From: Marinomonas sp. THO17 | Lineage (GTDB): Bacteria > Pseudomonadota > Gammaproteobacteria > Pseudomonadales > Marinomonadaceae | Assembly: GCF_040436405.1 (NCBI RefSeq) | Contig: NZ_AP031575.1 | Location: forward strand, 3,275,501-3,339,500 | Length of the DNA stretch: 64,000 nucleotides | Direction of reading: 5' to 3' | Shown here: in pieces, positions 30,824 through 40,703 of the stretch | Layout: each line of letters starts with the position of its first letter | Numbering within the stretch: position 1 is the first letter of the stretch | Made by a program: the position numbers and the translations under genes | Notes under the pieces: generated by a model | What the model saw: only the letters and a program-made list of their open reading frames with translations | Databases searched by the model: none | What the model was told of the DNA's origin: nothing

Positions 30824-33800
30824 GTTAGCCGCCGCACACGCGGCTTAGAAATATAATTGTTTTAGGGACTTCCTGACCCCTTTGTTAGCCGCCGCACACG
30901 CGGCTTAGAAATAAACATAATTATCTCAATTTTTCATTTCACAGTTAGCCGCCGCACACGCGGCTTAGAAATGAATGGCGGCACAGCCCTAGGTAATAGA
31001 TAGGTTAGCCGCCGCACACGCGGCTTAGAAATTTTTGATACGTGGTAACAAAGTTTTTTTCATGTTAGCCGCCGCACACGCGGCTTAGAAAATTAATGAT
31101 TGAATTGCCCCATTCATTCCTTTGTTAGCCGCCGCACACGCGGCTTAGAAAGTTTAAGTCCGTAATCAATGCATCTATGTATCGTTAGCCGCCGCACACG
31201 CGGCTTAGAAATATCTAAGCGCCATGTTTAGCACCTTAATCAAGTTAGCCGCCGCACACGCGGCTTAGAAAATACTGTGGGTAATAACTTAATGAAGTTC
31301 CTGGTTAGCCGCCGCACACGCGGCTTAGAAATGTCTAACACCCGTGCCATTCGTCACCTACCCGTTAGCCGCCGCACACGCGGCTTAGAAAATGATTACG
31401 AAGCTTTTGAAACCAACCAATGTGTTAGCCGCCGCACACGCGGCTTAGAAATTATGGTCTGCGGTTTGCTGGTTGTTGTGGTGGTTAGCCGCCGCACACG
31501 CGGCTTAGAAATCGATGCGCAGATGCCAGAGCTTAAAGACTTCGTTAGCCGCCGCACACGCGGCTTAGAAATTTTATAGTTTTATCAATCCTTATCTCCA
31601 CTGGTTAGCCGCCGCACACGCGGCTTAGAAAACACAAAACAGGAAATAAAAGAGCCCTCCGCGGTTAGCCGCCGCACACGCGGCTTAGAAATGAAAGACC
31701 AGAGCTTACACTTGGTAAGATTCGTTAGCCGCCGCACACGCGGCTTAGAAATTTCTTCGATTGGCAGGCTTTTTATGATGGCAGTTAGCCGCCGCACACG
31801 CGGCTTAGAAATCTTAGTGTTGATCTGAGTGATTTTGATCAAGGTTAGCCGCCGCACACGCGGCTTAGAAATATTATTGTTTGTCAAATCAACAAAAAGT
31901 TGTGTTAGCCGCCGCACACGCGGCTTAGAAAGCTAAGTGGATTGCAACAACCGTGATTGGCGGGTTAGCCGCCGCACACGCGGCTTAGAAATGATACATC
32001 ATCAAATGGGGTAGGCTCCAATGGTTAGCCGCCGCACACGCGGCTTAGAAATCAATTATAAATTATTGGAGTGAATTATGTTTGTTAGCCGCCGCACACG
32101 CGGCTTAGAAATTTTCTCTGCAAAATATTCGCTGTGATTTGGTGTTAGCCGCCGCACACGCGGCTTAGAAAAGAAACGTGGATTAATGATGTATGTGGAA
32201 TTGGTTAGCCGCCGCATACGCGGCTTAGAAAATAATTCGCTTCTGACTTTGCTTCTCTCATCAGTTAGCCGCCGCACACGCGGCTTAGAAATGTAGGTAT
32301 GCTACTTCGTCAATCTCACCGATGTTAGCCGCCGCACACGCGGCTTAGAAAATGTCTTTAATCCACTGCTCTTTGATCTCACGGTTAGCCGCCGCACACG
32401 CGGCTTAGAAATTATCCAAGCCGTGCGTCTGTACCAAACCCAAGTTAGCCGCCGCACACGCGGCTTAGAAAAAGTGAGGTGACCTATGAGTTTTTTTGAC
32501 ACTGTTAGCCGCCGCACACGCGGCTTAGAAAACTAGAAGAAAACCTTTTAGCTGAATCAGATAGTTAGCCGCCGCACACGCGGCTTAGAAAAATCAGCGA
32601 AAAACCACCCATCGACGTTCGCGGTTAGCCGCCGCACACGCGGCTTAGAAATTCCGGTCTGCCCCCTTTTCGACCTCTGGCTCGTTAGCCGCTGCACACG
32701 CGGCTTAGAAAAAGTCCGAATGGCGCAAGCAAAGCTGCTAAAAGTTAGCCGCTGCACACGCGGCTTAGAAAAATCGGTGCTGTGGCGGCGGCTGTTGGTT
32801 TACGTTAGCCGCTGCACACGCGGCTTAGAAACCAACACTCACCACCAATAATGGCACCCAATGCGTTAGCCGCTGCACACGCGGCTTAGAAAATGAAAGC
32901 GGCGCAAGAGAAACAAGGTAGATGTTAGCCGCTGCACACGCGGCTTAGAAATCTTCATCTAAGCAGTGGTTTTTCATCCTGTCGTTAGCCGCCGCACACG
33001 CGGCTTAGAAATTGCAGTGTGACCAAGCCGCCAAAGTACGCACGTTGGCCGCCGTACACGCGGCTTAGAAACAACAAAACAGGGGGAGCCGTGGGGCTTT
33101 CTTGTTAGCCGCCGCACACGCGGCTTAGAAATTTGAAGTAGGCTCGTTTAATGTAGTTAGTGAGTTAGCCGCCGCACACGCGGCTTAGAAAAGATATGCG
33201 GCTGAGTTAAGTCGCCATACAGCGTTAGCCGCCGCACACGCGGCTTAGAAAACATTTGCACTGACTGCCGCTTCTCCCTTGTTGTTAGCCGCTGCACACG
33301 CGGCTTAGAAATCAATACAAAACGCAAAGAATAGTTTTTCATTGTTAGCCGCTGCACACGCGGCTTAGAAAAACAGCTTCAAGTCTTAATGCCAGGTGAA
33401 ATTGTTAGCCGCTGCACACGCGGCTTAGAAATGCATCAGTGCCAGCACCGGCCTCAGCGACAAGTTAGCCGCTGCACACGCGGCTTAGAAAGCCCAGCGC
33501 GCCATGGCTCGTAACCTAAGCGAGTTAGCCGCTGCACACGCGGCTTAGAAAACAGCGGCCGATGCCAAAAAAACCAAAGGAGAGTTAGCCGCTGCACACG
33601 CGGCTTAGAAATTTCGGATCAAATTTAATAGTGCTCATGCTCTGTTAGCCGCCGCACACGCGGCTTAGAAAGTTTACATGGCCATGCGGAACGCCTCGGG
33701 TCGATTAGCCGCCGCACACGCGGCTTAGAAATATAACCAGTGTCCGATGATGCCGTGGATCGAGTTAGCCGCTGCACACGCGGCTTAGAAAACACTTTGC

Positions 33801-34271
33801 CAGCTTCATTAATGCAGATTTCAGTTAGCCGCCGCACACGCGGCTTAGAAAGTAACCTTATCCCAGTTTTGATACAGCAATATGTTAGCCGCCGCACACG
33901 CGGCTTAGAAAACCAAGCTTTATGAAAGCATCACTATTGGTTGGTTAGCCGCTGCACACGCGGCTTAGAAAGTGAGCAACGCCTTCGATGTACTCCAAAA
34001 GCTGTTAGCCGCCGCACACGCGGCTTAGAAAGATCATCACATCAATATCGCGGCCTGAAATTCGTTAGCCGCCGCACACGCGGCTTAGAAAACATGAAAA
34101 TAATCTGTCATACTGTCTGATTCGTTAGCCACCGCACACGCGGCTTAGAAAACTCAATGGCTCGCTGGCCTCAACATCAAACGGTTAGCCGCCGCACACG
34201 CGGCTTAGAAAATCCACCAATATTGCGGGTTATTTTCTACAAAGTTAGCCGCCGCACACGCGGCTTAGCAA
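30824..34271 (+). CRISPR. Type I-F CRISPR array, 58 repeats, 57 spacers
   Basis: The 28-bp repeat starts GTTAGCCGCC and ends GCGGCTTAGAAA. It recurs every 60 bases, with 32-base spacers; one repeat at 32865 is shifted by one base, giving neighbours of 33 and 31. A 6-bp stem AGCCGC/GCGGCT fits Cas6f cutting, leaving the canonical 8-nt handle CTTAGAAA. The last repeat (34244) has A26C, marking the distal end. Thirteen copies from 32684 onward carry C10T; single changes occur at 32204, 33044, 33704 and 34124. No duplicate spacer was seen in the first 30; the rest were not compared systematically. Confidence 0.98.
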
Positions 34272-34366
34272 ATCATGAGTTATTCCATTCTCTTTTATGA
34301 TGTAGGACTGGTAAGCATATCAACATGCTATGCTAGTGGGGTGATTTTTGAATATTGAGGTTGTGG

Positions 34367-35650
34367 ATGTCGCAAGTGAGTACTGAGCAGGAAGGTTCAT
34401 CTAAGACAGAACAAGGTGATAACTCGAAGCAAAATGAGTCGGACAGTGTCAGTAAGCTGGTTTGGTCACAGTTATTGATCAATCTTGGTGATGCCTTAAT
34501 TAATCCTAAGGTGACTTTGCCTTGGATTTTACAGGGCGCGGGTGTGCCTGTGTATTTGCTTGGTTGGTTGGTGCCGATTCGTGAATCTGGTTCATTGTTA
34601 CCGCAATTGTTGATGGCTAGCTACATACAGCGGGTGCCTTTGCGCAAGTGGTTGTGGGTGTTTGGCAGTGTCATGCAAGCCTTGTGTGTGCTTTTGATTG
34701 GTATGGTTGCCTTGTTTTTTGAAGGGGCATTGGCGGGTTGGTGTGTGATTGGGTTGATGGTGTTGTTCAGTCTGGCACGCGGTTTAAATTCCATCACCTC
34801 GAAGGATGTGTTGGGTAAAACCATTTCCAAGGGGCATCGTGGCCGAGTGTCTGGTTGGGCGTCCAGTGCGGCGGGTTTGATTACTTTGGGCGTTGCTCTG
34901 GTAATGGTGTTTAGCGGTTTTTTTGATTTGCAGGGCAGCACAGTGTTTTATGCTGCTTGTTTGATGATTGGTGCTTGTGTCTGGTGTCTGGCCGCGTTGA
35001 TTTATGCCCAGCTTAAGGAACCTAATAGTCCAGTTGATAAGACCAAGGTGCGCCTCGTTGAGTTGTTTTCCAGTTTGTCATTGCTGAAAACTCATGCGGA
35101 TTTTCGTCGCTTTGTGATCGCGCGTTCTTTGTTGCTCTGTACCGCATTGAGTGCGCCTTATTATGTGTTGATTGCACAACAGAATCTGGGCGATAGACTC
35201 TGGGTGCTAGGGGCCTTTATGGCAGCAAGCGGTTTGGCTTCTCTTATTTCTTCGCCTTTTTGGGGACGCTTTTCGGATTATTCGAGTCGTCAAGTCATGA
35301 TGATAGCCACCTTGTTGGGTGTTGGTGTGGGGTTATTGTTATTTGTGCTAACAACTTTTTATGTTGATTGGGTAAAAGGCGTTTGGTTAATGCCCTTGTT
35401 ATATTTTGTCCTGTGTGTGGCGCATCAAGGCGTGCGTATTGGGCGCAAAACCTATTTGGTGGATTTGGCCGAAGGCAATGATAGAACCCAATACGTGGCA
35501 GTCAGTAACACGGTAATTGGCGTGATGTTGCTGTTAATGAGTGTTTTTGGTTTGCTGACTGGGGTTGTCTCTTTGCCTGTTTTGGTGCTTGTTTATTCTT
35601 TACTGGCTTTGCTGGGGGCTGTGGTGGTAATGCGTTTACCTGAGGCGTGA
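34367..35650 (+). CDS. MFS transporter
   Basis: Polytopic membrane protein of 427 residues with about 12 hydrophobic segments. LGDALINPKVTLPWILQGAG opens the first helix and the loop with GHRGRVSGWASSAAG matches the MFS region between helices 4 and 5. A polar Ser/Glu/Lys-rich tail of about 30 residues precedes the first helix. GAGG lies 6 bases before ATG 34367, which is preferred to TTG 34355. The substrate is unknown. It begins about 95 bases after the CRISPR array and is not obviously related to it. Confidence 0.8.
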   Translation: MSQVSTEQEGSSKTEQGDNSKQNESDSVSKLVWSQLLINLGDALINPKVTLPWILQGAGVPVYLLGWLVPIRESGSLLPQLLMASYIQRVPLRKWLWVFGSVMQALCVLLIGMVALFFEGALAGWCVIGLMVLFSLARGLNSITSKDVLGKTISKGHRGRVSGWASSAAGLITLGVALVMVFSGFFDLQGSTVFYAACLMIGACVWCLAALIYAQLKEPNSPVDKTKVRLVELFSSLSLLKTHADFRRFVIARSLLLCTALSAPYYVLIAQQNLGDRLWVLGAFMAASGLASLISSPFWGRFSDYSSRQVMMIATLLGVGVGLLLFVLTTFYVDWVKGVWLMPLLYFVLCVAHQGVRIGRKTYLVDLAEGNDRTQYVAVSNTVIGVMLLLMSVFGLLTGVVSLPVLVLVYSLLALLGAVVVMRLPEA

Positions 35651-35665
35651 TAGGCAATAAAGGGA

Positions 35666-35701
35666 AGGTTGAGTGTAGGAAGCGTGTCTTACACTCAACC
35701 T
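35666..35701. terminator. Hairpin between convergent genes
   Basis: AGGTTGAGTGTA pairs perfectly with TACACTCAACCT over a 12-base loop. It lies between the convergent MFS and Lrp-type genes. No strong T run follows, so it may act as an RNA 3' end stabiliser or a weak bidirectional terminator. Confidence 0.55.
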
Positions 35702-35706
35702 GATGA

Positions 35707-36186
35707 TCAGTTGGGGTTGGGCAACGGAATAGCAGGGGCGTTTTTAACCCTGTTTAATACCAATGTGGACGTCAGGTCTTTTACACACTCTAGTGCAGTA
35801 AGGGTTTCGTTTAAAAAAATAGACAAAGAGGGTAGGTCTTCGCTGATCACTCGCATCCAATAATTGGCGTCACCACTTATTTCATAACATTCTAATACTT
35901 TGGGCATGTCAACAATAGCTTGTTTGAATTGCTCATTGGCCAATTTATTACCTTTCTCTAATGTGATGCTGACAAAGGCGGTGACTTGAAAACCCAGTTT
36001 ATTTGCATTTAGTTGTGTGAAATAAGCTTCTATTAAATTGCTCTGTTCCAGTCTTTGCAGGCGTCTAGAGCATTGTGACGGTGATAGACTAACCTGTTCA
36101 GATAAAGCCACGTTGGTTAAACGCGCATTTTCTTGTAATGCTCGTAGCAGTCGCCAGTCGTAACTGTCTAGTTCTATTTGGTTCAT
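35707..36186 (-). CDS. Lrp/AsnC family regulator
   Basis: A 159-residue DNA-binding regulator that likely responds to an amino acid. N-terminal HTH shows LDSYDWRLLRALQENARLT and VSLSPSQCSRRLQRLEQSNL; the C-terminal RAM domain contains VLECYEISGDANYWMRVIS. AGGAAG lies 4-5 bases before the ATG. It is divergent from TRAP operon 1 and close to racemase and DadA-like genes, which together suggest local control of amino-acid uptake and catabolism (inference). Confidence 0.9.
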   Translation of the reverse strand: MNQIELDSYDWRLLRALQENARLTNVALSEQVSLSPSQCSRRLQRLEQSNLIEAYFTQLNANKLGFQVTAFVSITLEKGNKLANEQFKQAIVDMPKVLECYEISGDANYWMRVISEDLPSLSIFLNETLTALECVKDLTSTLVLNRVKNAPAIPLPNPN

Positions 36187-36759
36187 TTAAGCTTCCTTAT
36201 TAGCATCTAAGGGGACTGTTTTTTTGTAATCGCTTGACCGTATTGAGTTTGCTGAATTTTGAGCAATGAATAGGCAAAGTTTATGCTTCTAGAATAAGGA
36301 GTTTTGAAAACTAAACAAGCTTTGCTGCTTAATATTTGCGATTTTTTTGCGTTTTTTTATTAGTTTTGTAAGAGTATGTATGTTTTAGATGGATTTTATT
36401 GGCGTGTACAGTGGTATTTTACTCTGAAATGTCCCCCGTCCTTTTGTTGGGTCATGTGCTTTTTCAACATTGCGTACATTGTTATGAAAAGTCTGACTTA
36501 CTTTAATATGGCACTTCATTATCAGGTATTTTTTAACAGATATTTTGATGACTGAAATCTAGTATTTTACGAGCCACTCAAAAAAGTGTCGTGTTTTCAA
36601 AAATAGCTCTGATAGATGTCGTTATTCTTCCATTTCCCGTTCTTTGCGCATGATAAACTCGATTGTTTAATCAGGTTTGAGTGCTACTTGTGGCAAATCA
36701 ATCTTAAGTATGAATCCTGTTGTTAACTTTTTGAACCTGCTTTGCTTTATTCATTCTGT

Positions 36760-36791
36760 AAGTGAGAGATAAAGACAAGTGAGAGATAAAG
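36760..36791. repeat. Tandem direct repeat upstream of dctP
   Basis: AAGTGAGAGATAAAG occurs twice, at 36760-36774 and 36777-36791, a 17-base period. It directly abuts a candidate sigma-54 promoter. The spacing of about 1.6 helical turns would not place two proteins on exactly the same face, so it may be a chance duplication or an activator site. Confidence 0.4.
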
Positions 36792-36808
36792 TTGGTCACA
36801 ATTTTGCT
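36792..36808 (+). promoter_or_regulatory. Possible sigma-54 promoter for TRAP operon 1
   Basis: TTGGTCACAATTTTGCT has the GG-N10-GC spacing essential for sigma-54 and a good -12 element (TTTTGCT). The -24 element departs from TGGCAC. It lies about 200 bases before dctP. Some dct operons are sigma-54 dependent, which makes it worth noting, but no activator gene is nearby. Confidence 0.25.
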
Positions 36809-37014
36809 AGAAAACTTAGCTAGAAGTCGCATGAGACTATTCTGGGCAAAGACCTTAGCAATGAGATGATGCTAAGACATTATTCGGTCTTTTGAAATAT
36901 GGGGAAGTGGACACTTGGAGCAAGCGGTTTCTAAGTTTCAGGTGAATAATTTTATCTTCTAAGTGGAAAAAAATAACGTTATTCAAATGATGTGATCACA
37001 AATAGGGAATGAAA

Positions 37015-38001
37015 ATGAAAGACATGATATCGAAAAAAGTCCTATCAAGCTTGCTTGGTGGTTTTGTGCTGAGTTTTGCTAGCAATATTATGGCAGCAGA
37101 AACTTGGGATATGCCTTTGGCTTATTCTGCGACAAATTACCATTCTGTTATTGCAAAAGAGTTTGCAGAAGAGGTAACGGCAGGGCAGAGTGACATTGAA
37201 ATAGTGACACACCCTTCTGGTTCTTTGTTTAAGGGTGGGGAAATTTATGGTGCAGTTCGTCGTGGTCTGGCTCCTATTGGGGAGCGTTTGGTGTCAGCAC
37301 TAAGTAATGAAAGCCCAGTATTTTCGATTGATGCTGTGCCATTTTTAGCGACAGACTTTAATTCCGCTTGGAATCTCTATCAAGCGTCCAAACCTGCAAT
37401 GGAAAACATTCTCAAGAAACATCGTCTGAAATTGCTTTATTCTATGCCTTGGCCACCCCAAGGTTTGTATGCCAATAAACCGATTGATTCTGTGGCGGAT
37501 ATGAAAGGCTTAAAATTCCGTGCTTATAACCCAGCAACTTCAACTATTGCTGAACTGATGGGGGCGATTCCTACAAAAATTGAAGCGGCTGAAGTGTCTC
37601 AGGCATTTGCCACAGGTGTTGCTGAGTCCATGTTGTCTTCTGGTTCAACTGGGTATGATCAGAAACTCTGGGAACATGTGGATTACTGGTACGATGTAAA
37701 AGCTTGGTTGCCTAAAAATATGGTGTTTGTGAACACTCGTGCTTGGGAAGCTTTGTCACCTGAAACGCAAAAGGTGATTTTAACCGCAGCGGCTAATGCT
37801 GAGAAAAAAGGCTGGGCTAAGGCAGAATCTTTATCAAATTGGTATAAAGAGGAGCTGACTAAGAATGGTATGACAGTGGCAGAAGCGAGTCCGACGCTGA
37901 AAGCAGATTTTAAAGCAATTGGTGAAACCATGACTGCTGACTGGTTAAAAGAGGCGGGAGCCGAAGGTCAAGCTATCATTGATTCTTACCAGGCAATGTA
38001 A
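37015..38001 (+). CDS. dctP: TRAP transporter substrate-binding protein (operon 1)
   Basis: Periplasmic solute receptor of a TRAP transporter. Signal peptide covers about the first 25 residues, ending near SNIMA before AETWDM. The fold is recognisable from FAEEVTAGQSDIEIVTHPSG, the DAVPFL stretch and GLKFRAYNPATSTIAELMGA, with the conserved Arg that binds a ligand carboxylate. ATG 37015 has AGGG at a better distance than ATG 37009. A terminator-like hairpin follows before dctQ, usual for overexpressed receptors. The ligand is unknown; an organic or amino acid is plausible. Confidence 0.9.
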   Translation: MKDMISKKVLSSLLGGFVLSFASNIMAAETWDMPLAYSATNYHSVIAKEFAEEVTAGQSDIEIVTHPSGSLFKGGEIYGAVRRGLAPIGERLVSALSNESPVFSIDAVPFLATDFNSAWNLYQASKPAMENILKKHRLKLLYSMPWPPQGLYANKPIDSVADMKGLKFRAYNPATSTIAELMGAIPTKIEAAEVSQAFATGVAESMLSSGSTGYDQKLWEHVDYWYDVKAWLPKNMVFVNTRAWEALSPETQKVILTAAANAEKKGWAKAESLSNWYKEELTKNGMTVAEASPTLKADFKAIGETMTADWLKEAGAEGQAIIDSYQAM

Positions 38002-38032
38002 TCTGATAAGGGGGACAATCTACCCCTGCATT

Positions 38033-38060
38033 AAGAGGGGCGTAAAGCGCTCCTCTTTTT
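38033..38060 (+). terminator. Hairpin between dctP and dctQ (operon 1)
   Basis: AAGAGGGGCG pairs with CGCTCCTCTT (one G-U pair) over a 5-base loop and is followed by TTT. It probably attenuates transcription so that the receptor exceeds the membrane subunits. Confidence 0.7.
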
Positions 38061-38130
38061 CACCTAGGTGATGAAAAAAATCGTGTCACCTTGTTAAATT
38101 TTTTCTGTAATGTCGACAGACGGGTAATTT

Positions 38131-38664
38131 ATGTTGTTATGTTTTATTAGCAAGGTCTGTGAGCGCCTGTATCAGCTAGCAGGCGCACTCGCGGCCTTGT
38201 GTTTGGTTGCCATGGCGCTTTGTGTGGTGACCAGTATCGTTAGTCGCTTGGTTGAATGGTATGTACCAGGATTAACCGAGATAGCAGGTTATTTAATGGG
38301 AGCGGCAAATTGTTTGGCATTGGCCTATACCTTTCGCAATAAAGCACATATTCAAGTTACCTTGTTTGTCGAAAAACTCAGTCAAAAATATCAGGCGGTG
38401 TTGGCCTTGTTTGCCTTGGCGGTTACCGGCTTTGTGTGTTGCTACCTGGCTTATTACATGTGCCGTTTAACTTACTTTTCTTGGGATTTTGAAGAGGTGA
38501 GCGATGGTTCTGTCGCTTTCCCGCTTTGGGTTCCGCAGAGTGTGGTGGCCTTTGGCACCATAGTGTTGGCAATCAGTGTGATGCATTCATTTTTGGAATT
38601 TTCTTATCGGGTGATTCGTGGTGATCTTCCTGAGTCTGATGAGTCTCTGGGAGGAGTAAAATGA
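38131..38664 (+). CDS. dctQ: TRAP transporter small membrane subunit (operon 1)
   Basis: Four-helix DctQ-type subunit of 177 residues, partner of DctM. Hydrophobic segments lie near residues 12-33, 48-66, 87-110 and 130-155. LTEIAGYLMGAANCLALAYTF and FRNKAHIQVTL match the family signature of a conserved aromatic/His-containing loop. It overlaps dctM by 4 bases (ATGA). Confidence 0.88.
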   Translation: MLLCFISKVCERLYQLAGALAALCLVAMALCVVTSIVSRLVEWYVPGLTEIAGYLMGAANCLALAYTFRNKAHIQVTLFVEKLSQKYQAVLALFALAVTGFVCCYLAYYMCRLTYFSWDFEEVSDGSVAFPLWVPQSVVAFGTIVLAISVMHSFLEFSYRVIRGDLPESDESLGGVK

Positions 38665-39959
38665 ATGAAATTCAGTTAACACTCGTTTTTATCTGTGTGT
38701 TGTTTTTGCTGCTTGGAACAGGTGTGTGGGTTGGCGCCAGTTTAATTGCCTGTGCCATTATTGGTATGGAACTCTTTACCAGTCGTCCTGTAGGGGACTC
38801 TATGGCGATCACCATTTGGGGATCGATTTCATCTTGGACGCTGACTTCCTTGCCCTTGTTTATTTGGATGGGGGAGATTTTATTTCAGACTAAGCTATCC
38901 GAAACCCTTTTTAAAGGCCTGACACCTTGGATGTATCGTCTTCCTGGTGGTTTGTTACACGTTAATATTACTGGTTCTGCGGTCTTTGCTGCCATCTCTG
39001 GCTCGTCTGCGGCAACGGTGGCAACGGTTGGCAAAATGTCGATTCCTGAACTGAAAAAGCGTGGTTATGCCAATAATATGATTGTTGGTACCTTAGCTGG
39101 AGCTGGCACTTTAGGCTTGTTGATCCCGCCTTCGGTGTCGTTGATTATTTACGCCGTAACGGTCAATGAATCCATTGCTAAGCTATTTATCGCGGGCATT
39201 ATTCCGGGTTTGATGCTTGCGGGTTTGTTTATGGGATATGTCGCTCTGAATGCCATGTTTAAAGCCGATAATGGTGATATCCAAGATTTGTCCTTTAGTT
39301 TTAAAGAGAAAATCTCGGCACTGATCAGTCTTAGCCCTATTATTGCTTTGATTTTTTGTGTGATTGGTTCCATATACAGCGGCATTGCAACGGCAACGGA
39401 AGCTGCGGTGTTGGGCGTTATTGGTTCATTGGTCATTGCTTTAGGGCAAAAAAGTCTTACTTGGGAAAGTTTTCGCTCGTCTTTAATGGGCGCGGTTAAA
39501 ACTTCCAGCATGATTGCTTTTATTTTAATGGGGTCGCATTTTCTTTCTTTGGCCATGGGCTTTACGGGGTTGCCCCGTCAGTTGGCTGAAGGGATTGGCG
39601 CATTGGAATTATCGCCCCTGACCCTGATATTGATGCTGACACTATTTTATATTGTGTTGGGATGCTTTTTGGATGGTCTGTCTTCCATTGTATTGACCAT
39701 GGCGGTAATTGAGCCTCTTATTCGTCAGGCTGGCTTCGATATGATCTGGTTTGGAATTTATTTGATGATAGTGGTTGAAATGGCACAAATTACTCCACCA
39801 GTGGGCTTTAACTTGTTTGTCTTGCAGTCTATGACTGGGCATAACATGGGCTTTATTGCTCGGGCCAGTATACCTATGTTCTTCATTATGGTGCTGGCCG
39901 TTCTCATTTTGGTTTGGCAACCAGAGATTGCCACCTTTTTGCCCAATGCCATGAAATAA
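38661..39959 (+). CDS. dctM: TRAP transporter large membrane subunit (operon 1)
   Basis: Ion-coupled permease subunit of 432 residues with about 12 membrane segments. Signature stretches include SLPLFIWMGEILFQTKLSET, FAAISGSSAATVATVGKMSI, GTLAGAGTLGLLIPPSV and ITPPVGFNLFVLQSMTG. GGAGG precedes its start inside dctQ. Cotransport of sodium with an acidic solute is the family mechanism. Confidence 0.93.
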   Translation: MNEIQLTLVFICVLFLLLGTGVWVGASLIACAIIGMELFTSRPVGDSMAITIWGSISSWTLTSLPLFIWMGEILFQTKLSETLFKGLTPWMYRLPGGLLHVNITGSAVFAAISGSSAATVATVGKMSIPELKKRGYANNMIVGTLAGAGTLGLLIPPSVSLIIYAVTVNESIAKLFIAGIIPGLMLAGLFMGYVALNAMFKADNGDIQDLSFSFKEKISALISLSPIIALIFCVIGSIYSGIATATEAAVLGVIGSLVIALGQKSLTWESFRSSLMGAVKTSSMIAFILMGSHFLSLAMGFTGLPRQLAEGIGALELSPLTLILMLTLFYIVLGCFLDGLSSIVLTMAVIEPLIRQAGFDMIWFGIYLMIVVEMAQITPPVGFNLFVLQSMTGHNMGFIARASIPMFFIMVLAVLILVWQPEIATFLPNAMK

Positions 39960-39973
39960 AAGGCTGGATAGAT

Positions 39974-40660
39974 TTATAGTGCGTGCTTGAACCAGTGAAT
40001 GGCTTGGATGAGGTCAAATACCGGCACGCATGAGAGTGATTTCACTGTGTCGATATAGGGCGATAGATTGGTGCATTCCAGTACAATGACCTTGATGTTG
40101 GGGGCTCGGGAGAGTAATTCCTCAGTGGCCTCAGCCACTTCTTGATTAGCGACCAATGAGTCGAGCTCGGTGCGATCCTGTTTTATGGTTTGATACAGTG
40201 CGCCTGTTTTAGGAATGCCCTGAATGATTATGTCGTGGTGAAAATGGCCAGCGAAATGTCTTGGGTCTAGGGTATCTTGATCAAAAGTAAGAACGCCTAT
40301 TTTTTCATTTTCGCATAGAAAGTTGCGAGCAAAAGCAAGGGTGAGAAGGGAACTGGTTAGCACTGGAACATTTGCATGGGATTGTAATTGCGTTTGTATT
40401 TCTCCCAGAAATCCACAGCTGGTGACGATGAGGTTAACACCCTTTGCCTCTAAGTTGTGAATTTTAGCCATGATATCTGCTTTGACTGAATTGTCTATTT
40501 GTTGTTCAGTGATAACAGCGGAGACGTTAGCTGAGGCAATTTTTTCATAATGTACAGGGAAATCAAAAGTGTCGGGGTTACCTATGTCGCCAACAAGACG
40601 TGGGAAGTGTGTATTAAGTTGAAGTACGCCAAGTGAAAATGCTTTGTTTGAATCTTTCAT
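39974..40660 (-). CDS. Aspartate/glutamate racemase-like protein
   Basis: A 228-residue protein of the Asp/Glu/hydantoin racemase superfamily. The two catalytic-type cysteines are visible in VTSCGFLGE and VLECTNLSPY. Racemases of this fold invert Asp, Glu or hydantoins, and some members are decarboxylases or maleate isomerases, so the exact reaction is open. It lies between TRAP operon 1 and a DadA-like gene on the opposite strand, consistent with amino-acid use. Confidence 0.72.
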   Translation of the reverse strand: MKDSNKAFSLGVLQLNTHFPRLVGDIGNPDTFDFPVHYEKIASANVSAVITEQQIDNSVKADIMAKIHNLEAKGVNLIVTSCGFLGEIQTQLQSHANVPVLTSSLLTLAFARNFLCENEKIGVLTFDQDTLDPRHFAGHFHHDIIIQGIPKTGALYQTIKQDRTELDSLVANQEVAEATEELLSRAPNIKVIVLECTNLSPYIDTVKSLSCVPVFDLIQAIHWFKHAL

Positions 40661-40703
40661 AGGGTAACAATTTTTAGATGGTCATTTACTGACAGGGTGT
40701 TAA

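Larger units (their letters stand above)
36187..37014. other. Long intergenic region before TRAP operon 1
   Basis: Over 800 AT-rich bases without a convincing gene, between the divergent Lrp-type and dctP genes. It holds a tandem direct repeat at 36760-36791 and a possible sigma-54 site just after it. A regulatory role for both genes is likely; nothing else was recognised. Confidence 0.5.

Noticed and set aside
31277-33925. Series of 60-110 codon open frames on both strands with repeated Arg-rich peptides
   Set aside because: They are produced by the CRISPR repeats, whose 60-base period keeps the frame. The peptides repeat only because the repeats do.
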